Assembly: GCF_900110115.1 (NCBI RefSeq)
Contig: NZ_FOCM01000004.1
Span: 1-64,000, forward strand
Reading direction: 5' to 3'
Length of the DNA: 64,000 nucleotides
Origin: Palleronia pelagia
GTDB taxonomy: Bacteria; Pseudomonadota; Alphaproteobacteria; Rhodobacterales; Rhodobacteraceae
Shown here: piece by piece, positions 39,208 to 47,231 of the stretch
Position numbering within the stretch: position 1 is the stretch's first letter
How the letters are laid out: every line of letters begins with the position of its first letter
Position numbers and translations under genes: made by a program
The notes under the pieces: model-generated
Seen by the model: only the letters and a program-made list of their open reading frames with translations
Told to the model about the DNA's origin: nothing
The model's database searches: none

Positions 39208-39996
39208 TCAGCCCAGCCCGCCGGGATACCACTCGCCCATCTTGACCTCGGTCTCGGCCACGGCGTCCGACAGCATCTGCGCGAAAGCCTCGGGGTCCTG
39301 CGTGCCGCCGTCGCGGCCGCGATAGTGGTAGGGATAGACATAGGCGGGCGAGAACTCGGCCACGGCATCCGCCGCCTGCTCGGCGCCCATGGTAAAGGGC
39401 AGGTTCATGCAGACGAAAGCCACGTCGATATCCTCGAGCGCGCGCATCTCGGGCGTGCCCTCGGTGTCGCCCGAGATGTAGACCCGCACGCCGTCGATAT
39501 TCAGGATGTAGCCGTTGTCGCGGCCCTGCGGGTGAAAATTCTCGCGCCCCTCGGTGATATTGTAGGCCGGGACCGCCTCGATATCGATGCCCAGCGCATC
39601 GGTGCTGTCGCCGTTCGCGATGCTCTGGGTCATCGCCTTCATCTCGTCCGGCATCATGTCGTAGACGGCCGGGTTCGCGATCATCTGGGTCTTGCCCGCC
39701 GAGATCTCGGCCAGGAGCTCGGGCGCGTAGTGGTCGCCGTGCTCGTGGGTGATGAGGATCAGGTCGGGATCGGGCGCATCCTCGTAATCCGAGGCGTCGC
39801 CGACCGGGTCGACATAGATCACGCCGGCGGGCGTCTCCATCCACATGGACGCGTGGCTCACGGGGTGGACGACGATCTCGCCACCATCCGTCGGGAACGT
39901 GTTGCCCGAGTGCTCGGCCGCGCCGGCGCGGAACGGCAGCACGGTGATGGCGCCCATGGCGGCGGCGGATTTCAACAGGGTTCTGCGGGTGGTCAT
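39208..39996 (-). CDS. Tat-exported metallo-beta-lactamase-fold hydrolase
   Basis: 262 residues. The N-terminus MTTRRTLLKSAAAMGAITVL is a twin-arginine signal ending near AGA, so the enzyme is folded before export. The metal-binding loop THEHGDHYAPE and the later YISGDTEGTPEM are the HxHxDH and distal Asp motifs of the UlaG/MBL-fold group. The substrate is unknown. A strong GAGGAG ribosome-binding site precedes the ATG. It lies on the minus strand in the middle of the plus-strand choline transporter genes and is divergent from choW (211 bases between starts). Confidence 0.82.
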   Translation of the reverse strand: MTTRRTLLKSAAAMGAITVLPFRAGAAEHSGNTFPTDGGEIVVHPVSHASMWMETPAGVIYVDPVGDASDYEDAPDPDLILITHEHGDHYAPELLAEISAGKTQMIANPAVYDMMPDEMKAMTQSIANGDSTDALGIDIEAVPAYNITEGRENFHPQGRDNGYILNIDGVRVYISGDTEGTPEMRALEDIDVAFVCMNLPFTMGAEQAADAVAEFSPAYVYPYHYRGRDGGTQDPEAFAQMLSDAVAETEVKMGEWYPGGLG

Positions 39997-40207
39997 CGGG
40001 GCATCTCCTCTTGTCTGACGCGGGCAAATAGTCCGCCGGCCCGGAAAGTCCCGAGCCTGAGCCGCGGCGACAGGCCCGAACGGCGAAGAGATGCCGATCC
40101 TGTCGAACGACGCGCCGAACGCCCATGCCGCCTCGAAACGCCGGGCGCCGGGCCCAACGTCCCGCGCCCCGCTTTCCTTTCGCGGCAGCGCGGGTATGGT
40201 GGCGCGC

Positions 40208-41104
40208 ATGATGGACTGGCTGACCGAGCACAAGATCCCCGTGGGGGCCGTCGCGGGCGATGCCTTCGAGTGGTTGCAGACCAACGGCGCCGCGGTGTTC
40301 GACGCCGTGGCGATCTTTCTCGAGGACCTGATCGACCTCGTGCTGGCCGTGTTCCTGATGCCGCCCAACGCGAACTGGTTCACCGGGGGCGACGGCTACG
40401 CGCCGCTTTATCCCGAGGACTACCACCCGCTGCTGATCGTGGCGGGTTTCGTCGCGCTGACCTGGGCGCTTCAGCGCAGCTGGCAGACCTGCCTGCTGGT
40501 GCTGCTGGGGTTCCTGTTCATCCTCAACCAGGGCTACTGGGAGGAGACGGCCGAAAGCCTGACGCTGGTGCTGTCGGCCTGCGTGGTCTGCATGGGGCTG
40601 GGCGTGCCCATCGGGATCGCCGTGGCCCACCGGCCCAAGGTCTATGCCTGGGTGCGCCCGGTGCTGGACCTGATGCAGACGCTGCCCACCTTCGTCTACC
40701 TGATCCCGGCCATCGTGTTCTTCGGCATCGGCATGGTGCCGGGCCTGATGGCGACGGTGATCTTCGTGCTGCCCGCGCCGATCCGCCTGACCCACCTGGG
40801 CATCGCGAACACGCCCAAGCCGCTGATCGAGGCGGCGCAGGCCTTCGGCGCCACGCCGCGACAGCTTCTGTGGAAGGTCGAGCTTCCGTCGGCCCTGCCC
40901 CAGATCATGGCCGGCCTGAACCAGACCATCATGCTGTCGCTGTCCATGGTCGTGATCGCGGCGCTGGTGGGCGCCGACGGGCTGGGCGTGCCGGTGGTGC
41001 GCGCGCTGAACCAGGTGAACACCTCGCTGGGGTTCGAGTCCGGGTTCATCATCGTGGTGGTCGCCATCATGCTGGACCGGATGCTGCGGGTGCGCGAGAA
41101 ATGA
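40208..41104 (+). CDS. choW: Choline ABC transporter permease
   Basis: 298 residues with about six or seven transmembrane helices, BPD (ProW/ChoW) permease family. The EAA loop is seen in EAAQAFGATPRQLLWKVELP, which contacts the ATPase ChoV. The N-terminus LTEHKIPVGAVAGDAFEWL matches ProW/ChoW proteins. Two adjacent ATG codons are possible starts. The stop overlaps the start of the following GFA-family gene as ATGA, so these are co-translated. It works with ChoX and ChoV. Confidence 0.92.
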   Translation: MMDWLTEHKIPVGAVAGDAFEWLQTNGAAVFDAVAIFLEDLIDLVLAVFLMPPNANWFTGGDGYAPLYPEDYHPLLIVAGFVALTWALQRSWQTCLLVLLGFLFILNQGYWEETAESLTLVLSACVVCMGLGVPIGIAVAHRPKVYAWVRPVLDLMQTLPTFVYLIPAIVFFGIGMVPGLMATVIFVLPAPIRLTHLGIANTPKPLIEAAQAFGATPRQLLWKVELPSALPQIMAGLNQTIMLSLSMVVIAALVGADGLGVPVVRALNQVNTSLGFESGFIIVVVAIMLDRMLRVREK

Positions 41105-41514
41105 TCCTGGACGGGCAATGCCATTGCGGGGCCGTCCGCTTCACCGTGCGGCTGACCGACGGACTGAACACCGCGCGGCGGTGCAGCTGTTCGCTCTGCG
41201 CCAAACGCGGGGCGGTGGCCGTGTCGGCCCCGCTGGACGGCATCACGATCCATCAGGGTGCCGACAGGCTGTCGACTTACCGCTTCAACACCGGCGTGGC
41301 CGAGCATCACTTCTGCTCGGTCTGCGGGATCTACACCCATCACAAGCGCCGCTCGGACCCGGACCAGTATGGCGTGAACCTCGCCTGTCTGGAAGGGCAG
41401 ACGCCCTTCCTGCCCGAAGTCGAGGTGCTGGACGGCCAGGCCCATCCCTCGGACGGCAACGCCGCCCGGCTGGCCGGGGTGCTGCGCTTCACGGAAGGCG
41501 CGCGGGATGGCTGA
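41101..41514 (+). CDS. GFA-family zinc protein (CENP-V/glutathione-dependent formaldehyde-activating fold)
   Basis: 137 residues. Zinc-binding cysteines of the GFA fold are in GQCHCGAV, CSCSLCAKRG and HFCSVCGIYTHHKR. The family is named for the glutathione-dependent formaldehyde-activating enzyme, but most members are of unknown substrate. It is sandwiched between choW (4-base overlap) and choV (8-base overlap). A link to choline use is conceivable because demethylation of choline products releases formaldehyde, but this is inference only. Confidence 0.85.
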   Translation: MILDGQCHCGAVRFTVRLTDGLNTARRCSCSLCAKRGAVAVSAPLDGITIHQGADRLSTYRFNTGVAEHHFCSVCGIYTHHKRRSDPDQYGVNLACLEGQTPFLPEVEVLDGQAHPSDGNAARLAGVLRFTEGARDG

Positions 41515-42535
41515 GAACGCGGTGATCTTCGACAGCGTGTCGATCGTCTTCGGCGACCGTCCGGGCGAGGCGCTTCCGCTGATGGACGCGGGCAAGGAGC
41601 GTGGCCCGATTCAGCGCGAGACCGGTCAGGTCCTGGGCGTGCATAACTGCTCGCTCGCGGTGCCCGAGGGCGAGATCCTGGTGCTCATGGGCCTGTCGGG
41701 GTCGGGCAAATCCACGCTGCTGCGCGCGGTGAACGGGCTGAACCCGGTCGCGCGCGGCGAGGTCCGCATCCGCCAGGACGGCCGCGAGGTGAGCGTCACC
41801 AAGGCCAAGCCCAAGGCGCTGCGCAAGCTCAGGCTCAACACCGTGTCCATGGTGTTCCAGCAATTCGGCCTCCTGCCGTGGCGCACGGTCGAGGACAACG
41901 TGGGCCTGGGGCTGGAGCTGGGCGGCCTGTCGGCCAAGAAGCGGCGCGAGCGCGTGCGCCACCAGCTGGACCTGGTCGGGCTGGCGGATTGGGGCAGCCG
42001 CAAGGTGGGCGACCTGTCGGGCGGGATGCAACAGCGCGTGGGCCTGGCGCGCGCCTTCGCCACCGACGCGCCGATCCTGCTGATGGACGAGCCTTTCAGC
42101 GCGCTCGACCCGCTGATCCGCACCCGCCTTCAGGACGAATTGCTGGATCTGCAGGACGATCTGGGCCGCACCATCGTCTTCGTCAGCCACGACCTGGACG
42201 AGGCGTTCAAGCTGGGCGACCGGATCGCGATCATGGAGGGTGGGCGCATCGTCCAGCACGGCACGCCGCGCGACATCTTCCAGAAGCCCGCGAACGAGTA
42301 CGTCGCCAATTTCGTGGCGCAGATGAACCCGCTGATGGTGCTGACGGCCCGCGACGCGATGGAACCGGCCATGCTGGACCTGCCCGAAACCATCGAGGCC
42401 GAGACCGACATCAAGTCGGTGATGGAGTCGCTGGGCGAGACACGGCGCGCGCTGGGCGTCGTCGAGAACGGCAAGGTCATCGGACAGATCACGCGGCAAT
42501 CCGTGCTGGACCGCCTGCTCGGTCCGCGGGGGTGA
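41507..42535 (+). CDS. choV: Choline ABC transporter ATP-binding protein
   Basis: 342 residues. ATPase of the ProV/ChoV group: Walker A GLSGSGKST, Q-loop FQQFGLLPW, signature LSGGMQQRVGLARAF, Walker B ILLMDEPFSALDPL and switch histidine FVSHDLDEA. The C-terminal about 70 residues form a reduced CBS-like regulatory segment ending GQITRQSVLDRLLG. It overlaps the GFA gene by 8 bases. No betaine-aldehyde or choline dehydrogenase genes are nearby. Confidence 0.93.
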   Translation: MAENAVIFDSVSIVFGDRPGEALPLMDAGKERGPIQRETGQVLGVHNCSLAVPEGEILVLMGLSGSGKSTLLRAVNGLNPVARGEVRIRQDGREVSVTKAKPKALRKLRLNTVSMVFQQFGLLPWRTVEDNVGLGLELGGLSAKKRRERVRHQLDLVGLADWGSRKVGDLSGGMQQRVGLARAFATDAPILLMDEPFSALDPLIRTRLQDELLDLQDDLGRTIVFVSHDLDEAFKLGDRIAIMEGGRIVQHGTPRDIFQKPANEYVANFVAQMNPLMVLTARDAMEPAMLDLPETIEAETDIKSVMESLGETRRALGVVENGKVIGQITRQSVLDRLLGPRG

Positions 42536-42592
42536 CGGAACGCCGCACCGGCGGGACGCGTTCGACCCGGTGACAGCGAAAGGCCCTGCCCC

Positions 42593-43165
42593 GTGACCGA
42601 CATCAACGACATCCTGGATGACCTCGAAAACCTGGCCGATGACGAAAGCGATGTCAGCGTGCGGGACGTGCAGAAGAAGATCGGCCATCGCGGCGCCGGG
42701 GTGTTCCTGCTGGTGCCGGGGCTGCTGGGCATGTCGCCGCTGGGCGGGATCCCGACCGTGCCCACGCTGATGGCACTGGTGACGGCCGTGGCCGCCATCC
42801 AGATCGCGATCGGCAAATCCAACCTGTGGCTGCCAAGTGTCCTGGCCGACCGGGCCGTCGATGATGACCGTCTGAAGCGCGCCGTGTCGAAGGGGCGTGG
42901 TCCGGCGCGGTGGCTGGACCGGCATTTCGGTAAACGGCTCGAATCCCTGACCGGGGAGGTCATGGTCCGCGTGGCGGCGGCGATCTGCATCGCGCTGGCC
43001 GCCACCTGCCCACCGCTGGAGGTGGTGCCGTTCGCGGCCCTGATCCCGCTGGCGGGCATCGCCCTGTTCGGGCTGGCGATCACCCTGCGCGATGGCGCGG
43101 CGATGCTGGTCGCGCTGATCTACGCCGCCGGTGCGCTGACGGCGGCGTGGATGCTCATGCCTTGA
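42593..43165 (+). CDS. exoD: ExoD-family membrane protein
   Basis: 190 residues, four or five transmembrane helices. ExoD was described in rhizobia as needed for normal exopolysaccharide production and alkali tolerance; the molecular function is unknown. The family pattern is clear in VRDVQKKIGHRGAGVFLLVP, LLGMSPLGGIPTVPTLMAL and WLDRHFGKRLESLTG. The start is a GTG with AAGG upstream. It lies 57 bases after choV and overlaps the end of gltX (convergent) by 11 bases. Confidence 0.83.
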   Translation: MTDINDILDDLENLADDESDVSVRDVQKKIGHRGAGVFLLVPGLLGMSPLGGIPTVPTLMALVTAVAAIQIAIGKSNLWLPSVLADRAVDDDRLKRAVSKGRGPARWLDRHFGKRLESLTGEVMVRVAAAICIALAATCPPLEVVPFAALIPLAGIALFGLAITLRDGAAMLVALIYAAGALTAAWMLMP

Positions 43166-44477
43166 TCGGCTTCTGAAGAAGCGGCAGCACCTGCGCCATC
43201 TCGGGTCCCCGCGACTGACCGGTGACCGCCAGGCGCAGCGGCATGAAAAGCGCCTTGCCCTTGCGGCCCGTGGCGTCCTTTACCGCTGTGGTCCATTCGC
43301 CCCACGTCTCGGAGGTGTAGGGATGCGGCGGCAGCAGGGCCACGGCCTGGTCGATGAATTCGCGGTCCTCGTCGGCCACGATGGGCATGGGCCCGTCCCG
43401 CAGGATCGCCCACCACCGCACCATGTCGCCGCGGGTCTCGATGTTGTCGTGCACCAGCGACCAGAAGGCCGGCGCCAGCTCGTCCGGCACCCCCAGCGCC
43501 GAGATGTCCGACGCCATGTCCCCGACGCTCTGGGCCGCCAGTACGCGCGCGGTCAGGGGTCGAAGGTCCTCGGCATCGAACTTGGTGGGCGCGGCACCGA
43601 ACCGGGTGACGTCGAAGCCTTCGGCGATCTCGTCCAGCGTCAGGCGCAGTTCGACCGGGTCCGACGAACCGAGCCGCGCCATGAGCGACAGCAGCGCCAT
43701 GGGCTCGATCCCGGCGGCCCGGAAATCGCGCAGCGACAGGGTGCCCAACCGCTTGGACAGCGCCTCGCCCTGCGGGCCGGTCAGCAGCGAATGGTGCGCG
43801 AACTGGGGGTGCCCGTGCCCAAGGGCCTTCATGATCTGGATCTGCGTCGCGGTGTTGGTCACGTGGTCCGACCCGCGCACCACGTGGGTCACGCCCATAT
43901 CGGTGTCATCCACGACCGAGGCGAGCGTATAAAGAACCTGCCCGTCGCCCCGGATCAGCACCGGGTCGCTGACGCTGGCCGCGTCGATCGAGATGTCGCC
44001 GAGGATGCCGTCCTGCCATTCGATCCGCTCGTGGTCGAGCTTGAACCGCCAGTGGCCGTCGCCCCGTTCGGCCCGGAGCTGATCCTTGTCGGCGTCGGAC
44101 AGGTCCAGGGCGGCGCGGTCATAGACCGGCGGGCGGCCCATGTTCAGCTGCTTCTTGCGCTTCAGGTCCAGCTCGGTCGGCGTCTCGAACGCCTCGTAGA
44201 ACCGGCCCTCGTGGCGCAGCTTGTCGGCCGCATCGTGGTAGCGTTCCAGACGGTGGGACTGCCGCTCGACCCGGTCCCATGTCAGGCCCAGCCACTCGAG
44301 GTCCTCCATGATGCCATCGACATATTCCTGGCGCGAGCGCACGGGGTCGGTGTCATCGAGCCGCAGGATGAACGTGCCACCCGCCTTCTTGGCGATCAGC
44401 CAGTTGAACAGGGCAGTGCGCAAATTGCCGATATGGATGTAGCCCGTGGGCGACGGGGCAAAGCGTGTGGTGGTCAT
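43155..44477 (-). CDS. gltX: Glutamyl-tRNA synthetase
   Basis: 440 residues, class I synthetase. The HIGH-type motif is HIGN at 15-18 within APSPTGYIHIGNLRTALFNW, and the KMSKS-type motif is ALSKRLGT. It attaches glutamate to tRNA-Glu. Because gatA and gatC are also encoded in this window, mischarged Glu-tRNA-Gln is probably made by this or a second GltX (alphaproteobacteria often have two) and amidated. Frame arithmetic from the stop codon sets the start at 44477. Confidence 0.94.
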   Translation of the reverse strand: MTTTRFAPSPTGYIHIGNLRTALFNWLIAKKAGGTFILRLDDTDPVRSRQEYVDGIMEDLEWLGLTWDRVERQSHRLERYHDAADKLRHEGRFYEAFETPTELDLKRKKQLNMGRPPVYDRAALDLSDADKDQLRAERGDGHWRFKLDHERIEWQDGILGDISIDAASVSDPVLIRGDGQVLYTLASVVDDTDMGVTHVVRGSDHVTNTATQIQIMKALGHGHPQFAHHSLLTGPQGEALSKRLGTLSLRDFRAAGIEPMALLSLMARLGSSDPVELRLTLDEIAEGFDVTRFGAAPTKFDAEDLRPLTARVLAAQSVGDMASDISALGVPDELAPAFWSLVHDNIETRGDMVRWWAILRDGPMPIVADEDREFIDQAVALLPPHPYTSETWGEWTTAVKDATGRKGKALFMPLRLAVTGQSRGPEMAQVLPLLQKPIKA

Positions 44478-44568
44478 CAAGGGCTCCTCATTCTCGAATC
44501 CCTTCCCACAAGGCCGTGGGGTTGTCCAGAAACGGGCACGTCGCGGGGGTTGCATCCCGACGTCACCT

Positions 44569-44579
44569 TACCAATGGTA
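44569..44579. promoter_or_regulatory. TACCA-N-TGGTA palindrome before pfkB
   Basis: An 11-base interrupted palindrome, TACCAATGGTA, lies 33 bases upstream of the pfkB start in the gltX/pfkB divergent region. Position and symmetry suit an operator, but no regulator is assigned. Confidence 0.3.
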
Positions 44580-44611
44580 GCGCACAAACTCGACAGAGCC
44601 GAGGTTAAAAG

Positions 44612-45562
44612 ATGCGTGCGCATATCCTGACCATCACCCTGAACCCGACGGTGGACTTCTCGACCGCGACGGACGGGATCGTCCCCGAGCTGAAATTGCG
44701 CTGCGACGATCCGCAGATCGACCCGGGCGGCGGGGGCATCAACGTGGCCCGCGCGATCCGACTTCTGGGCGGACAGGCGGTGGCGCTGATCGCCATCGGC
44801 GGCGGGACCGGCGCGCAACTGCTTCAACGTCTCGCGCACGAGGGAGTGGCGACCGTGGCGTTCCAGGGGCCCGGCGAGACGCGGCAATCGGTATCGGTCA
44901 TCGACCGGACCGATGGACAGCAATACCGCTTCGTCATGCCCGGCCCCACCTGGGGCGAGGGCGATATCGGGCGGGCCCTGAACTCGATCGACCAGGCCAC
45001 GGGCGACGACACCCTGGTGGTTCTGTCGGGCAGCCAGCCGCCGGGCGTGGCCAAGGATTTCCCGTCGATCCTGGCCGATCACGTGGGCGACCGGGGCGCG
45101 CGGCTTATCGTCGACACGTCCGGCCCCGCCCTGCACCACCTGGTGGAAAAGCCGCACCCTTCGCTGCACCTGCTGCGCATGGACGATGCCGAGGCCGAGG
45201 AACTGGCGGGCCGCAAGCTGCCATCGGTGACCGACACCGCCGCCTTCTGCCGCGAGCTAATCGACCGCGGCGTCGCGCGCTCGATCATCGTGGCGCGTGG
45301 GGCCGATGGCTCGGTCCTGTCGACCGCCGAAGGTTCCTGGCACTCGGTCGGGCCGAAGGTCGACGTCATCTCGAAGGTCGGCGCGGGCGACAGCTTCGTG
45401 GGTGCCTACACGCTGGGCCTGGCCGAAGGGCGCGAGGCCGGCGAATGCCTGCGCCTGGCGGTGGCCGCCGCGTCGAACGCCGTCATGACCGAGGCCACCC
45501 GCCTGTGCGACCGCGAGACGACGGACCGCCTGATGCAGGACTGCACCCTGACCAGGCTATGA
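44612..45562 (+). CDS. pfkB: PfkB-family 6-phosphofructokinase-like sugar kinase
   Basis: 316 residues. It follows the E. coli PfkB (phosphofructokinase II) sequence closely, including GGGGINVARAI (40-49) and QQYRFVMPG (103-111). It also shares the catalytic loop GAGDS (257-261), with the base Asp260. It probably phosphorylates fructose 6-phosphate or a related ketose phosphate. The NxxE motif of the family (Asn187/Glu190 in E. coli) reads DxxE here (Asp191/Glu194), a notable substitution near the Mg-phosphate site. It is divergent from gltX and overlaps the zincin gene as ATGA. Confidence 0.85.
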   Translation: MRAHILTITLNPTVDFSTATDGIVPELKLRCDDPQIDPGGGGINVARAIRLLGGQAVALIAIGGGTGAQLLQRLAHEGVATVAFQGPGETRQSVSVIDRTDGQQYRFVMPGPTWGEGDIGRALNSIDQATGDDTLVVLSGSQPPGVAKDFPSILADHVGDRGARLIVDTSGPALHHLVEKPHPSLHLLRMDDAEAEELAGRKLPSVTDTAAFCRELIDRGVARSIIVARGADGSVLSTAEGSWHSVGPKVDVISKVGAGDSFVGAYTLGLAEGREAGECLRLAVAAASNAVMTEATRLCDRETTDRLMQDCTLTRL

Positions 45563-45972
45563 GCGGCACGGACTGGGCCGAGGCGACGCCCCCCACGCTG
45601 GAAACGATGGAAGAGATGGCGCGCGGAGCGCTGGCCGCCCTGCCCGACACCTTCGCCAAGGGCGCGGCCGGCATCGCGCTGCGGGTCGTGGACCTGGCGG
45701 ATGACGACATACTCGACTCGCTCGAGATGGACGATCCCTACGCGCTGACCGGGCTTTATGACGGGATCCCGCTGACCGAGAAATCGGTGATGGACCAGCC
45801 CATGGGGCCCGACACGATCTGGCTGTTTCGCCGGGCGATCCTGGACGAATGGATCGCGCGCGGCGACATCGCCCTGGGCGACCTGGTGGCGCACGTGCTG
45901 GTCCACGAGCTGGCGCATCATTTCGGCTGGTCGGACGCGGACATCGCGCGCATCGACCGCTGGTGGGAATAG
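45559..45972 (+). CDS. Zincin-like metallopeptidase-family protein
   Basis: 137 residues of the minimal zincin family (PF06262 type). The zinc-binding HExxH is HELAHH near residue 116, followed by GWSDADIARID. Other features are YALTGLYDGIPLTEKS in the middle and no signal peptide, so it is cytoplasmic. Peptidase activity in this family is not firmly proven. Its ATG overlaps the pfkB stop codon, so it is translated with pfkB, an association without a known functional reason. Confidence 0.85.
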   Translation: MSGTDWAEATPPTLETMEEMARGALAALPDTFAKGAAGIALRVVDLADDDILDSLEMDDPYALTGLYDGIPLTEKSVMDQPMGPDTIWLFRRAILDEWIARGDIALGDLVAHVLVHELAHHFGWSDADIARIDRWWE

Positions 45973-46208
45973 ATCCCGCCCCACACCAATAAAACTGGGC
46001 TTTGTCATCCGATAACGGCCGATGGGCAGGTCATGGCGATCCATCCGGGCGGTCCTGTCATCGCGTGACGCGCGCGGTCCGGGCTATCGCAATGGGGTCG
46101 ATCCCGCCCGCGCGCCGACCGAGTCGTCGTGCGGGCATGGACCGGCCGGCGCGTGTCGCCGGACCCTTTACATCCGCCGGCCCGGCGCCGGCTTGCAGGA
46201 GCAATCCC

Positions 46209-46433
46209 ATGAAAATCGTCGCCCCCCTTCTCGTCTCGGCCGCACTGCTGTCCGCCTGCGGTCCCCAAGGCGTCATCGACACGGACATGGAGCGCGGCCT
46301 TGTTGGCGCGGCCATGGGCTATGGCGCGGCCAAGGCCGTGAACGGCAACGGCGACCGCGGCGCGATCATCGGCGGGCTGGCCGGCGTGTTCTGCGACGAC
46401 GCGGGCGTGTGCCGCCGGTCCTACGGCTACTGA
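46209..46433 (+). CDS. Small glycine-zipper lipoprotein
   Basis: 74 residues. Signal peptide with lipobox LSAC (mature start CGPQGVIDT). Then DMERGLVGAAMGYGAAKAV and GAIIGGLAG form a short glycine-zipper hairpin, and the C-terminal end has CDDAGVCRR, whose two cysteines may pair. The AGGAG ribosome-binding site is strong. It is similar in layout to the lipoprotein at 31701-31889. The 236 bases upstream (45973-46208) show only GC-rich inverted stretches and no gene. Confidence 0.75.
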   Translation: MKIVAPLLVSAALLSACGPQGVIDTDMERGLVGAAMGYGAAKAVNGNGDRGAIIGGLAGVFCDDAGVCRRSYGY

Positions 46434-46483
46434 GCGAATCGGCGCGGCCCCGCGCGGGCCGCGCCAAGCCACTCCCCGAAATG

Positions 46484-46516
46484 CAAAACGCCGCCCCGGA
46501 TCGGGGCGGCGTTTTG
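46484..46516. terminator. Bidirectional terminator between lipoprotein gene and rpmG
   Basis: Perfect 15-bp stem (46484-46498 with 46502-46516, loop of 3) containing AAAA on one side and TTTT on the other, placed between two convergent genes. Confidence 0.92.
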
Positions 46517-46538
46517 GCATTCGGAAAGGCCGAGATCG

Positions 46539-46706
46539 TTACTTGATCTTGCCTTCCTTGTACTCGACGTGCCTGCGCGCGACAGGGTCGTACTTACGGA
46601 TCGACATCTTCTCGGTCATCGTGCGCGCGTTCTTCTTGGTCACGTAGAAGTGGCCGGTATCCGCCGTCGAGTTGAGACGGATCTTGATGGTGGTTGGCTT
46701 CGCCAT
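46539..46706 (-). CDS. rpmG: 50S ribosomal protein L33
   Basis: 55 residues read directly from the sequence: it starts [20 protein letters not shown] and ends EYKEGKIK, with YVTKKNART and [16 protein letters not shown] between. This is the cysteine-free (C-minus) L33 form typical of alphaproteobacteria, which does not bind zinc. The ATG has GAGGAG upstream. It is a single-gene unit with its own promoter (46760-46787) and the terminator at 46484-46516. Confidence 0.96.
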   Translation of the reverse strand: MAKPTTIKIRLNSTADTGHFYVTKKNARTMTEKMSIRKYDPVARRHVEYKEGKIK

Positions 46707-46759
46707 GCTGTTCTCTCCTCAACGCGGGGGATCGGCGTCAGATTCTGGGTTGAGAGCGC

Positions 46760-46787
46760 CTTTTACGCCCCGCCGTGCGATAGTCAA
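46760..46787 (-). promoter_or_regulatory. Candidate promoter of rpmG
   Basis: On the minus strand TTGACT (46787-46782) and TAAAAG (46765-46760) are separated by 16 bases. They are placed about 54 bases before the rpmG start and just after the 3' end of rnpB. Confidence 0.55.
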
Positions 46788-46812
46788 CCCGCGACCGGGC
46801 GGCAAGGCAAAT

Positions 46813-47198
46813 GTGCGCGGACGGCCTGTAAGCCGGATCCTGTCCCCCGTGTCGCCACGGGTGGATGATCATTCATCTGGGCCTGCCGTTGCCGACAGGC
46901 TCGAGCTGCCTACCCGGACCGCTGGGCGGAAGAAGCCCTGGCGCGAAGCCGCGCGGTCCCTATTCGGCATTGCTCCCGGTGGGGCTTGCCATGCGGGCCG
47001 TGTTGCCACGCCCCCGGTGGGCTCTTACCCCACCGTTTCACCCTTGCCCCGGGCGGACCCGGGGCGGTCTGTTTTCTGTGGCGCTATCCGTCGGGTTGCC
47101 CCGCCCGGGCGTTACCCGGCACCGTCTCTTCCCGGAGTCCGGACTTTCCTCGCGCACCGGTCGCCCGGCGCACGCGATCATCCAGCCATCCGCGCAGT
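46813..47198 (-). ncRNA. rnpB: RNase P RNA
   Basis: About 386-base type A RNase P RNA, the catalytic part of the enzyme that trims tRNA 5' ends. Conserved blocks on the minus strand: GAGGAAAGTCCGGACTCC near the 5' end, ACAGAAA, AGAGCCCACCG, AGATGAATGATCATCC, and ACAGGATCCGGCTTACAGG near the 3' end. Helix P1 is formed by TGCGCGGA (47196-47189) and TCCGCGCA (46821-46814), which sets the ends to within a few bases. A TTGACG-17-TAGCTG promoter fits the 5' end. No clear T-rich terminator is seen; the 3' end may be made by processing. Confidence 0.97.
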
Positions 47199-47202
47199 CC
47201 GG

Positions 47203-47231
47203 CAGCTATGCGCCCGCTTTCGCCCCGTCAA
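47203..47231 (-). promoter_or_regulatory. Candidate promoter of rnpB
   Basis: TTGACG (47231-47226) and TAGCTG (47208-47203) are 17 bases apart on the minus strand, about 6 bases before the predicted rnpB 5' end. It overlaps the last codons of the AmpD-type amidase gene. Confidence 0.6.
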
